DNA of 64,000 nucleotides from Allosaccharopolyspora coralli (GTDB lineage Bacteria; Actinomycetota; Actinomycetes; Mycobacteriales; Pseudonocardiaceae): NCBI RefSeq assembly GCF_009664835.1, contig NZ_CP045929.1, positions 3,472,001 to 3,536,000 of the forward strand, read 5' to 3'. Shown piece by piece: positions 1 to 7,427 of this stretch (position 1 is its first letter; each line of letters starts with the position of its first letter). The notes under the pieces were generated by a model. It saw only the letters and a program-made list of their open reading frames with translations, ran no database searches and was not told where the DNA came from. The position numbers and the translations under genes were made by a program.

Positions 1-128
1 CACCAGCGCGCACGGGCGCGGGACTCCGGTGCATGCCCCCGCGTCGTGCCCGCACGGCGACGGCCGGCGTCCCGCCACAGCTCCGGCCTGGGCGGGCAGA
101 GCTCCTCGGCCTGCAACTGGTCAGCCAT
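1..128 (-). CDS. ABC transporter permease, second subunit (partial, N-terminus only)
   Basis: The gene reads out of the window. An ATG at 128-126 opens a frame of 42 codons beginning MADQLQAEEL that stays open to the edge. The start lies 8 bp inside the end of the preceding DppB-like permease, the usual arrangement for the DppB/DppC pair of peptide/nickel (family 5) importers. The visible peptide is a hydrophilic cytoplasmic N-terminus ending in an Arg-rich RARARW stretch, as often seen before the first membrane helix of DppC-type permeases. The function is inferred from position because no transmembrane domain is visible yet. Confidence 0.55.
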   Translation of the reverse strand, partial: MADQLQAEELCPPRPELWRDAGRRRAGTTRGHAPESRARARW

Positions 129-1113
129 CGGCGTTCACCCTCGGGTCGAGCAGCACCGCCGCCACGTCGGCCAGCAGCGAACCGAGCAGCACCGCGCCGG
201 TCGCCAGGATGGTCACGGCAGCGAGCATCGGATAGTCGACGGCCTCGGCGGCGGTCACCACGGCCGCGGCGAGACCGGGCCACGAGAACACCGCCTCGAC
301 CAGCACGGCGCCGGTGACCAGCTCCGGCACCCGCGCGCCGATGAGCATCACGAACGGCAGCACCGCCGTCGGCAACGCGTGGCGCAGCACCACGGTCGGC
401 TCGCTGAGCCCGCGCGCTCGCGCGCCGGTGACGTGGTCCTCGGTCAGCGAGGTGAGCAACGACTGCCGTACGTGCAGCACCAGCCACGGCGACTGCGAGA
501 TTCCGAGCGCCGTCGCGGGCAGCACGAGGTGCTGGGCAACCTGTCCCACCGAGAGCTCCGCGCCCGCGTCGGTGAGACCGGCGACCGGCAGCCACCCCAG
601 CGCGAGCGCGAACACCGAGATCGACAACAGTGCCAGCACGAACGGCGGAATCCCCTCGAGCGCGTGGCCGATCCCCGTCACCACCCGGTCGATCCAGCCG
701 CCCTGCCGCCAGGCGGCGATCGTCCCGAGCAGCAGCGCGAGCAGCACCGCGATCGCCAGGCCGGTCGCGGCGAGCAGCATCGTCCACGGCAGTCGTTCGA
801 GCACGACTTGCGCGACCGGTTGCCGGAACGAGCGGGACACGCCGAGGTCGCCGCCGAACACTCCGGTCACCCAGCTCCAGAACTGCACGAGCACCGGCTG
901 GTCCAGGCCCAGCTCCGCGCGCACGCGCGCGACCTCGGCGGCGTCGGCCTCGAAGATCTGCACGCCGTAGTACTGCCGGATCGGGTCGAACGGGGAGGCG
1001 GCGGCGAGCAGGAACATGCCCAGCGTCACGACGAACAGCACCGGCACCGCGAACAGGAGCCGCCGCAGCACGAGGCGGCCGACCGCCTCGGCACGCGACG
1101 ACACGGCGTTCAT
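121..1113 (-). CDS. ABC transporter permease, DppB/OppB type
   Basis: A 330-residue inner-membrane permease of a family 5 (peptide/nickel/opine) ABC importer. A hydrophobic helix near residues 14-36 (LLFAVPVLFVVTLGMFLLAA) is followed by the periplasmic region and several more helices. The EAA-type coupling loop is seen around GARARGLSEPTVVLRHALP, and the C-terminal helices end in a short tail. The ATG (MNAVSSRAEA) overlaps the stop of the upstream substrate-binding protein gene by 4 bp (ATGA), so the two are probably translationally coupled. It should work with the binding protein and the partial second permease. The transported substrate cannot be told from the sequence. Confidence 0.9.
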   Translation of the reverse strand: MNAVSSRAEAVGRLVLRRLLFAVPVLFVVTLGMFLLAAASPFDPIRQYYGVQIFEADAAEVARVRAELGLDQPVLVQFWSWVTGVFGGDLGVSRSFRQPVAQVVLERLPWTMLLAATGLAIAVLLALLLGTIAAWRQGGWIDRVVTGIGHALEGIPPFVLALLSISVFALALGWLPVAGLTDAGAELSVGQVAQHLVLPATALGISQSPWLVLHVRQSLLTSLTEDHVTGARARGLSEPTVVLRHALPTAVLPFVMLIGARVPELVTGAVLVEAVFSWPGLAAAVVTAAEAVDYPMLAAVTILATGAVLLGSLLADVAAVLLDPRVNADG

Positions 1114-2699
1114 GTGACCGTCGTCCAGTCCTCGACGTTCCACCACGGCCCCCACGTGGTGCCGTGCGTATGCGGCTCCACGACCGGTTGGTAGCCGTTC
1201 CAGCGGCCTTCCCGTACGAGGTAGCTGTGGTCCAGGAACGCCAGGTACACCGCTCCCGGGTCGGCGACGTAGGCCGTCTGCGCGCGCCGGTAGTGCGGTG
1301 CGCGCTCCTGGTCGCCGATCGCCCGCCGACCGGCGTCGAGTGCGGCGTCGACCTCGGCGTTGCGATAGCCGCCGGGGTTGTTGTACGTGCCGGTCCCGGT
1401 CGCGGAGGAATGCAGTGCCGAGTACGTCTGCAGGTCCGGGTCGAGCGGGGTGCCTGCACCGAGAACCACGGAGTCGTCGTTGATCCTGGGGTCGATGGCG
1501 TCCCACCCGAGTCCTTCGAGCGCGACCTCGATCCCGACCGTCTGCGCGTCCGAGGCGAACGCCAGCGCCAGGTCCCGCCGCAGCGAGTCCTCGGCGTTGT
1601 AGAGCACCGCGAACCGGGCGCGCTCGCCGCCGCGGGTGCGGATGCCGTCCGATCCCCTGACCCAGCCCGCGGCACCGAGCACCTGTTCGGCGCGGGCCGG
1701 ATCGAACGGGAACACCGCGGACGGCTCGTGGTGCGGGCGCATCGACGGGGGAATCGGTGTGGACGCCGGCGTGCCGTGTCCACCGAGCAGTGCGTCGACC
1801 ATGCCTTGCCGGTTCACGGCGAGGTTCAACGCGAGCCGCACCGCCGGGTCGCCGGTCACGGGATTGCCGACCGGCAGGGTGATCGAGCGGAAGTCCGCCG
1901 AGTCGTGGTGCAGGACGCGGTAGCCGTCGACCCCGCCGACCCGCTCGGCGAGCACCGGCGGCAGCACCGTGCCGTCGAACTCGCCCGCCTGAAGACGCTG
2001 GGCCCGGGTGTTGTCGTCCGTGGCGAACACGACCGTGATGTCACCGACCTGCGGCGCGCCGCCCCAGTAGTTTTCGTTGCCGCGCCAGATCATCTGATCG
2101 CCCCGGCGCCATTCGACGAGCCGGTACGGGCCGGTGCCGATCGGCTCGGTGTTCAACGGCGAGTTCTCCAGCGGCTCCGGCTCGGCGAGGGTCTCGGCGG
2201 GCACGATCCCGAGCACCATCAGCGCCGGCCACGCCGCGTAGGGGTACTTGAGGTCGAAGCGCACGGTGCGTGCGTCGACCTTCTCGACCCGTTCCAGCAT
2301 GTCGAAGTCGGAGCTGATCGTGGAGGCGAACGCCGGATCGAGGACGGCGCGGTAGGTCGCCACGACGTCGTCGGCGTCGAACGGTGTGCCGTCGTGGAAG
2401 ACGACGTTCTCGCGGAGGGTGACCGTCCACTGTCGCGCGTCCGGTGTGGACGAAGGCTCCTCGGCGGCCAGCGCGGGACGCAGCGTTCCCCTGCCGTCGA
2501 ACGAGACGAGCCCGTCGTAGAACTTCGCCGCCCCTTCCTGGGCGTAGCCGAGCAGCGGGTGCAGCGTGTCCGGCTCGTAGCCGTCGCCCAGCAGCATCCC
2601 GTTCGGGCTGCCGGAGCCTCCGGGTGCCGTCGGCGCGGTGCACGCCGCAGCCAGCATCGTCGTGGGCACTGCCGCGAGGAACACTCTGCGATTCAGCAC
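1110..2699 (-). CDS. ABC transporter substrate-binding lipoprotein (family 5)
   Basis: An extracytoplasmic solute-binding protein of SBP family 5 (peptides, nickel complexes, opines), 529 residues from the chosen GTG. The N-terminus (LNRRVFLAAVPTTMLAAAC) is a short lipoprotein signal with the acylated Cys at about residue 20. The fold follows: YEPDTLHPL near the start, VTLRENVVFHDGTPFDADDV, GTGPYRLVEW, and C-terminal hinge segments. The GTG at 2699 is preferred over a TTG at 2735, because it puts the signal peptide at the N-terminus and leaves the palindrome at 2727-2743 outside the coding region. The upstream sequence has no strong Shine-Dalgarno, so the start is not certain. It is first in the importer operon. 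Confidence 0.88.
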   Translation of the reverse strand: MLNRRVFLAAVPTTMLAAACTAPTAPGGSGSPNGMLLGDGYEPDTLHPLLGYAQEGAAKFYDGLVSFDGRGTLRPALAAEEPSSTPDARQWTVTLRENVVFHDGTPFDADDVVATYRAVLDPAFASTISSDFDMLERVEKVDARTVRFDLKYPYAAWPALMVLGIVPAETLAEPEPLENSPLNTEPIGTGPYRLVEWRRGDQMIWRGNENYWGGAPQVGDITVVFATDDNTRAQRLQAGEFDGTVLPPVLAERVGGVDGYRVLHHDSADFRSITLPVGNPVTGDPAVRLALNLAVNRQGMVDALLGGHGTPASTPIPPSMRPHHEPSAVFPFDPARAEQVLGAAGWVRGSDGIRTRGGERARFAVLYNAEDSLRRDLALAFASDAQTVGIEVALEGLGWDAIDPRINDDSVVLGAGTPLDPDLQTYSALHSSATGTGTYNNPGGYRNAEVDAALDAGRRAIGDQERAPHYRRAQTAYVADPGAVYLAFLDHSYLVREGRWNGYQPVVEPHTHGTTWGPWWNVEDWTTVT

Positions 2700-2726
2700 C
2701 CACCGACAGTAGCCGTTGTTGCCAAT

Positions 2727-2743
2727 AATGCTCAATAAGCATT
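2727..2743. promoter_or_regulatory. Palindromic operator-like site upstream of the ABC importer
   Basis: A perfect inverted repeat AATGCT-CAATA-AGCATT (6-bp arms, 5-bp spacer) in an unusually AT-rich patch about 30 bp before the likely GTG of the binding-protein gene. The setting suits a repressor site controlling importer expression. The cognate regulator is not recognised in the window. Confidence 0.45.
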
Positions 2744-2753
2744 TGGGAGGGTG

Positions 2754-2900
2754 GTTGATCTGCGTGCGTGGTTCCGTGGCGGAACCTCACCTCGCGGCTG
2801 GCTGCGGGATCGTCGACATCGAGTAGCCACCTACACCATCTCGACGCTGTCCTCGCCAGCCACGAGGTGAGAACCCGCCGGTGGTCGGCCTGCGTAGGCA
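2754..2900 (-). repeat. Structured intergenic repeat, copy E (divergent, full length)
   Basis: The reverse-oriented copy of the repeat also found near 7.2, 20.4, 26.8, 33.6 and 43.9 kb. Flanks match the family (GGTTGATCTGCGTG at one end, GGTGGTCGG plus TGCGTAGG at the other). The outer stem is 2786-2802 with 2855-2871 (CTCACCTCGCGGCTGGC with GCCAGCCACGAGGTGAG, 16 of 17 positions paired). The inner stem is 2811-2819 with 2838-2846 (8 of 9 paired). The apical hairpin is GTAG-CCAC-CTAC. Six positions of the outer stem differ from the other copies, yet both arms changed together. Confidence 0.75.
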
Positions 2901-2994
2901 GCGGAGAAAGACTGCTGGCGCAGTGTGCCCGACCGGAACCCCCGAGCACCTCCATGGCTTCGACACCGCGGGGGTGTTGAGGAAGGATGAGGCC

Positions 2995-3786
2995 ATGCGG
3001 ATCGCGCTGTGTCAGGTCGTGTCGTCGTCGGACCCGAAGGCGAACCTCGAACTCGTCGCCGACGGAGTCCGCCGTGCCGCCGAAGCCGGTGCGCGGCTCG
3101 CCGTGTTCCCCGAAGCGACGATGGCCTGCTTCGGGGTGCCGCTGGGGCCGTTGGCCGAGCCGCTCGACGGCCCGTGGGCCGAGGAGGTGCGACGACTCGC
3201 GGACGACGCCGGGATCACCGTCGTGGCCGGGATGTTCACCCCCACCGACGACGGACGGGTCACCAACACTCTGCTGGTCACCGGCGCCGGGGTGCGGGCC
3301 CACTACGACAAGATCCACCTCTACGACGCCTACGGGTTCACCGAGTCGACCACGGTCGCCCCCGGCGAACAGCCTCTCGTCGTCGACGTCGACGGCACGG
3401 CCGTCGGTATCACCACGTGCTACGACGTGCGATTCCCCGGCTTGTACACCGCTCTCGCCGATCGCGGCGCCTCGGTGATCGTCACGAGCGCGTCGTGGGG
3501 TGCGGGCGACGGCAAGCGCGAGCAGTGGGAACTGCTGGTCCGGGCTCGTGCGCTGGACTGCACCTCGTGGATCGTGGCCTGCGGTCAGGCGGATCCGCGC
3601 AGCATCGGCCGGGAACCCGGGGGCAAGGCCCCGACCGGGATCGGCTTCAGCACCGTGGTCACCCCGCTCGGCGCGGTCCACGCCCAGCTCGCCGACGCGC
3701 CGGACGTCTTGATCACCGACGTCGACCCGTCCGCGGTGAACGACGCGCGCAAGGCCCTTCCCGTCCTGGCCAACCGGCGGTTCTGA
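2995..3786 (+). CDS. Carbon-nitrogen hydrolase (nitrilase superfamily amidase)
   Basis: A 263-residue cytoplasmic amidase of the nitrilase superfamily, closest in appearance to the Nit1/deaminated-glutathione-amidase branch. The Glu-Lys-Cys triad is visible: Glu in LAVFPEATM (about residue 39), Lys in YDKIHLYDAYGFTES (about 105), and Cys in ITTCYDVRFPGLY (about 142). The ATG (MRIALCQV) follows a GAGGAAGG ribosome site. It stands alone on the plus strand between the repeat copy and the sulfur-metabolism genes. The exact substrate amide is not determined by sequence. Confidence 0.88.
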   Translation: MRIALCQVVSSSDPKANLELVADGVRRAAEAGARLAVFPEATMACFGVPLGPLAEPLDGPWAEEVRRLADDAGITVVAGMFTPTDDGRVTNTLLVTGAGVRAHYDKIHLYDAYGFTESTTVAPGEQPLVVDVDGTAVGITTCYDVRFPGLYTALADRGASVIVTSASWGAGDGKREQWELLVRARALDCTSWIVACGQADPRSIGREPGGKAPTGIGFSTVVTPLGAVHAQLADAPDVLITDVDPSAVNDARKALPVLANRRF

Positions 3787-3810
3787 GCAGCCGTCCTTGA
3801 TGTTGTCTTG

Positions 3811-3826
3811 ATGCCCGTGAGGGCAT
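3811..3826 (+). terminator. Short hairpin after the amidase gene
   Basis: ATGCCC-GTGA-GGGCAT is a perfect 6-bp stem with a tetraloop, 25 bp after the amidase stop. There is no clear U-tract, so it is only a candidate terminator. Confidence 0.35.
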
Positions 3827-3850
3827 GGTCTCGCGTGCCCGCCGCGTACA

Positions 3851-3907
3851 CCTGGTACCCAAGAGGCCCCCAACGCCGCGAGGCACGAACTGGGGCGGCG
3901 GTACCGG
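3851..3907 (-). repeat. 57-bp dispersed repeat, copy 1
   Basis: A 57-bp sequence that reappears in opposite orientation at 34604-34660 with 4 mismatches. Both ends carry GGTACC, and an internal CCCCA/TGGGG pairing allows a hairpin. It lies in the intergenic space between the amidase and the MBL-rhodanese gene. Confidence 0.7.
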
Positions 3908-4017
3908 AGCACCACCCGAGCACACGCCCGCCGAGTCGACCGGCGACCGATCGGCAACTGTGAAGGGTCGCCGGAAACACCCGGCGCTCGGTAGCGTTCG
4001 GGGTGGAGGTGGTGGTC

Positions 4018-5430
4018 GTGCCGGGGGAACACACCCAACCGCTCGTCCGGGTCGTGGAGACCTCGACGCTCGGCGATCGCAGCTACGTCGCCGGAGATGG
4101 CACGGTCTCCGTGGTGGTCGACCCGCAACGCGACGTCGACCGGATCCTCGCCGCCGCCGGGGAGGTCGGCCCCCGCGTCGCGCTCGTGCTGGAAACCCAC
4201 CTGCACAACGACTACGTCTCCGGCGGCCTGGAACTCGCCCGCCTGACCGGCGCGGAGTACGGGATGTCCGCGGACGAGGTGGTGGGGTTCGACCACCGTC
4301 CGCTGCGCGACGAGGACGTCCTCACGGTCTCCGACCGGCTGCGAGTGCGCGTGGTCGCGACACCGGGCCACACCTTCCACCATCTGTCCTACGTGCTCGA
4401 ACACGACGGACACGCCGCCGGAGTCTTCACCGGGGGCTCGTTGCTGTACGGCACCACCGGGCGCACCGACCTGCTCGGTGACGAGCACCGCGAGGAGCTG
4501 GCACGCCACCAGCACGCCTCGGCGCGCCGGCTGACCGAGGAGCTGCCGGACGGCGCGAAGGTCTGGCCGACCCACGGATTCGGCAGTTTCTGCGCGGCGG
4601 GCGCCGCCGGGACACAGGGCGACACGGTCGGCGACCAGCGCCGCGACAACCCGGCGTTGACGTTGGCGCAGCGAGAATTCGTGGACCACGCGCTGTCCGG
4701 ACTGGACGTCTACCCTGCCTACTACGCGCACATGGGCGCGATCAACGCGGCGGGGCCGCCGACGCTGGACCTGCGCCCGCCGCACCGCGCGAGCCCGGAG
4801 GAACTCACCGCGCGGCTCGACGCGGGCGAATGGGTCGTCGACCTGCGGTCTCGCAAGGCGTACATGTCGACGCACCTGGCCGGCACGGTCAGCCTCGGCC
4901 TGGACGGCCCGATGGCGACGTGGCTGGGATGGCTCGCCGAGCGGGACGCCGCCGTGACCCTGGTCGGGTCGAGCCCGGCCGAGGTCGCCGAGGCCCAGCG
5001 GGAACTGTGCCGGATCGGGAGGGACGAGTTCGCCGCCGCGGCCGTCGGGAAACCCGACGAACTCGCGGCCGACCCGACTCAGCTACGCAGCATCCCGACG
5101 GCGACCTTCGCCGACCTGGTCGACCGCGTGCACAGCCGCAAGCCGACCGGGCACCCCACGCTGCCCCACCCCGACGTGGTGCTCGACGTGCGCGCGAACA
5201 CCGAATGGCAGGCCGGCCACCTCGAAGGAGCCACGCACCTTCCGCTGTACGCCCTGCCGGAGCGCATGAACGACGTCCCGGCCGGAACGGTCTGGGTGCA
5301 CTGCGCGAGCGGCTACCGGGCGGCTGCCGCCGCGTCCTTGCTGGCGGCCGCCGGACGACAAGTCGTGCACGTCGACTCCCCCTTCGACACCGCAGAGGAA
5401 GCCGGCGCCACGGTGGTCCGGCCTTCCTGA
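4018..5430 (+). CDS. MBL-fold persulfide dioxygenase-rhodanese fusion
   Basis: A 470-residue cytoplasmic sulfur protein. The N-terminal half is a metallo-beta-lactamase fold with the iron-site motif THLHNDY (about residues 60-66) and ATPGHTFHHLSY, as in ETHE1-type persulfide dioxygenases. Two rhodanese domains follow. The first (DLRSRKAYMSTHLAG) lacks a catalytic Cys. The second ends with the active loop VHCASGYRA. Such fusions oxidise or transfer persulfide sulfur during sulfide detoxification. GTG 4018 was chosen because GGAGG lies 8 bp upstream; an in-frame GTG at 4003 is possible. The next gene also has a rhodanese domain. Confidence 0.87.
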   Translation: MPGEHTQPLVRVVETSTLGDRSYVAGDGTVSVVVDPQRDVDRILAAAGEVGPRVALVLETHLHNDYVSGGLELARLTGAEYGMSADEVVGFDHRPLRDEDVLTVSDRLRVRVVATPGHTFHHLSYVLEHDGHAAGVFTGGSLLYGTTGRTDLLGDEHREELARHQHASARRLTEELPDGAKVWPTHGFGSFCAAGAAGTQGDTVGDQRRDNPALTLAQREFVDHALSGLDVYPAYYAHMGAINAAGPPTLDLRPPHRASPEELTARLDAGEWVVDLRSRKAYMSTHLAGTVSLGLDGPMATWLGWLAERDAAVTLVGSSPAEVAEAQRELCRIGRDEFAAAAVGKPDELAADPTQLRSIPTATFADLVDRVHSRKPTGHPTLPHPDVVLDVRANTEWQAGHLEGATHLPLYALPERMNDVPAGTVWVHCASGYRAAAAASLLAAAGRQVVHVDSPFDTAEEAGATVVRPS

Positions 5431-5595
5431 CGGCCCGCACCGCGACGGCCGATCACATCTCGCGAACAACGGGACGATCACAGCACCCCGAATGGGGTAG
5501 CCTGTCGCCCGCCGGGTGTTGCGTACACCACGTTTCGCGGGCAGCGACGTGGTCACGGAGCCCCGTACAGCCACGGAAGGCGACAGGGGACACCG

Positions 5596-6234
5596 ATGTC
5601 CGACACTCGACCGCCCGAACTGTCCGCCGCAGCGGTCCGCGACCTGCTCGATTCCCAGCCGTCGACGCGCGTGATCGACGTCCGCACCGCTGGTGAGTTC
5701 CAGACCACCCGCCTCCCCGGCTCCTTCAACGTCCCGCTGGACGTGATCCAGGCGCACGGCCCCGAATGGCTCGTCGACCACGACGACCCGGTCGTGCTCG
5801 TCTGCGGATCGGGCGTGCGTGCCGAGCAGGCGCGGCGCGCCCTCGAACCGACCGGCCTCTCGCAGGTCGTGGTGCTGGCGGGCGGCGTGTCCGAATGGCC
5901 GGACGAGGTGGAACACGGCGCCGACCACTGGGAACTGGCCCGCCAGGCTCGTCTCGTGCTCGGACTGCTGATCCTGGTGAACGTCGTGGTCATGTTCTGG
6001 TACGACCCGGCGAAATGGTTCGTGCTGGCGTTCGGGGTCGGCTTGATGTCTTCCGCGTTCGCCAACGACTGCGGCATCGAGCGGATGCTGTCGTCGCTGC
6101 CCTACAACCGCAGACGGGAAGGGCGCGCCACCCTCGAAGCGCTGACGGCGCCGGAAGTCCCCGGCAGACGAACCGGCCCGAGCCTCATCACTCCAGGTCG
6201 AGGCCGAGGTCCAGCGCCGGGGCCGAGTGGGTGA
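5596..6234 (+). CDS. Rhodanese domain protein with DUF2892-like membrane tail
   Basis: A 212-residue protein. An N-terminal rhodanese domain (VIDVRTAGEFQTTRLPGSFNVPL) has its active loop at LVCGSGVRAEQA (Cys near residue 76). Two closely spaced hydrophobic helices follow (LGLLILVNVVVMFW and KWFVLAFGVGLMSSAFANDCGIERML), typical of rhodanese-DUF2892 inner-membrane proteins. It probably handles sulfane sulfur at the membrane together with the preceding persulfide dioxygenase fusion. The ATG follows GGAAGG and GGGG stretches. Its last 47 bp overlap the end of the convergent nadC gene. Confidence 0.85.
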   Translation: MSDTRPPELSAAAVRDLLDSQPSTRVIDVRTAGEFQTTRLPGSFNVPLDVIQAHGPEWLVDHDDPVVLVCGSGVRAEQARRALEPTGLSQVVVLAGGVSEWPDEVEHGADHWELARQARLVLGLLILVNVVVMFWYDPAKWFVLAFGVGLMSSAFANDCGIERMLSSLPYNRRREGRATLEALTAPEVPGRRTGPSLITPGRGRGPAPGPSG

Positions 6235-7093
6235 GCCACCCGACGGCGAGGTAGTCCACACCGGTCTCCGCGTAGGCGTGCGCGACCGGCAGGGTCAGGC
6301 CGCCGGAGGCCTCCAGTTCGGTGTGCGCAGACACCTGCCGGGTGCGACGGACCGCCTCGACGCACTGCTCGGGGCTGAAGTTGTCGAGCAGCACGAGTTC
6401 CGCCTGCTCCGCCAGCACCTCGTCCAGCTCGGCCACAGTGGACACTTCCACTTCCAGCGGCAGCTCGGGCGCGGACGCACGACACGCCCGCAGAGCCGGT
6501 ACGACTCCGCCGGCGGCGACGACGTGGTTGTCCTTGATGAGCACCGCGTCGCCGAGACCGAGCCGATGGTTCACGCCGCCGCCGCAGCGCACCGCGTACT
6601 TCTGCGGCAGCCGCAGCCCCGGCAACGTCTTCCGGCTGTCCCGGACGCGGCATCGGGTCCCCCGCACCGCGGAGACCCACTCCGCGGTCGCCGAGGCGAT
6701 GCCGCTGAGGTGGCAGAGCAGGTTCAGCGCGGTCCGTTCGGCGCTGAGCAGTCCCCGTGTGGCGGCGCGAACCTCCAACGCGCAGTCGCCCGCCGCGAGC
6801 GGGGATCCGTCCGGGCGAGCGGCGACGATCTCGTAGCCGTCGGCGCCGAGTACTTCGTCGAGAACCACCAGCACCAGCGGGAGCCCACTGAGGACACCGT
6901 CGCGGCGAGTGTTGAACCGGCCCCGCGCCACGGCGTCGGCGGGCACCGTGGCCGCTGTGGTCGCGTCGGGGCCGTACCGCAGGTCCTCGGCGAGGGCGGT
7001 CCGCACCAACGCCCGCGTCTCCTCGACGTCAAGGCCCGCGTCGGCAAGGCTCTGCGCAGTCACCTGCGATACTCGCGATTCCGGCTGTGTCAT
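6188..7093 (-). CDS. nadC: Nicotinate-nucleotide pyrophosphorylase (carboxylating)
   Basis: Quinolinate phosphoribosyltransferase, 301 residues, makes nicotinate mononucleotide from quinolinate and PRPP in de novo NAD synthesis. Family signatures are RDSRKTLPGLR (PRPP/quinolinate site), IKDNHVVAAGG, LDNFSPEQ and LEASGGLTL near the C-terminus. The ATG (MTQPESRVSQV) follows AGGAGACAGG, which fixes the start. It is downstream of nadB on the same strand, but a 334-bp gap containing a structured repeat separates them. nadC may therefore have its own promoter or processing. The 3' end overlaps the convergent rhodanese gene by 47 bp. Confidence 0.96.
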   Translation of the reverse strand: MTQPESRVSQVTAQSLADAGLDVEETRALVRTALAEDLRYGPDATTAATVPADAVARGRFNTRRDGVLSGLPLVLVVLDEVLGADGYEIVAARPDGSPLAAGDCALEVRAATRGLLSAERTALNLLCHLSGIASATAEWVSAVRGTRCRVRDSRKTLPGLRLPQKYAVRCGGGVNHRLGLGDAVLIKDNHVVAAGGVVPALRACRASAPELPLEVEVSTVAELDEVLAEQAELVLLDNFSPEQCVEAVRRTRQVSAHTELEASGGLTLPVAHAYAETGVDYLAVGWLTHSAPALDLGLDLE

Positions 7094-7138
7094 CCCTGTC
7101 TCCTGTCCACCGTTTGCGCGGAGAACTCCGAGCAGAAT

Positions 7139-7325
7139 GAGCTGTCGTCGTGTCTTATCAGCGGCGGAGCCGCTGATAAGTGACCACGTACACAGCCCGA
7201 CCATCCGCGGGTTCTCAGCGCCCTCCTCGCGAGGACAGTGATGTCGCCGCGTAGGTCGCTACTCGAGAGATCGATCCCGCAGCGAGGATGGCGCCGAGGT
7301 TCCGCTACCCGACCCACCAAGCAAG
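7139..7325 (+). repeat. Structured intergenic repeat, copy A (between nadB and nadC)
   Basis: The longest copy of the family. It starts with a perfect hairpin at 7154-7180 (12-bp arms CTTATCAGCGGC and GCCGCTGATAAG, loop GGA). Next comes the shared flank, then the core: outer stem 7214-7230 with 7282-7298 and apical GTAG-GTCG-CTAC. The right arm has two substitutions, so the core stem is weaker than in copies B and C. It fills most of the 334-bp gap (7094-7427) inside the nad gene cluster. No gene is seen in the gap. Confidence 0.8.
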
Positions 7326-7374
7326 ACCTTCTGCTGGTAATTCTGACTCAGAGGGCGTTGTCTTTGCTGCCGCT

Positions 7375-7395
7375 GGGCACGTATGAGGCGTGCCC
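7375..7395 (-). terminator. Hairpin after nadB
   Basis: A perfect GGGCACG / CGTGCCC stem (7-bp arms, 7-nt loop) about 33 nt past the nadB stop. A competing TGCCC-TAC-GGGCA hairpin overlaps it at 7391-7403. No U-run follows, so it could be a terminator or processing site. Confidence 0.4.
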
Positions 7396-7427
7396 TACGG
7401 GCACCAAGGACGGTTCCCCAATGCACT

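Noticed and set aside
2041-4875. A 944-codon open frame on the minus strand across the ABC, amidase and MBL genes
   Set aside because: It lies antisense to three well-supported genes, is Arg/Asp/His-rich without any domain, and is explained by the lack of stops in GC-rich DNA.
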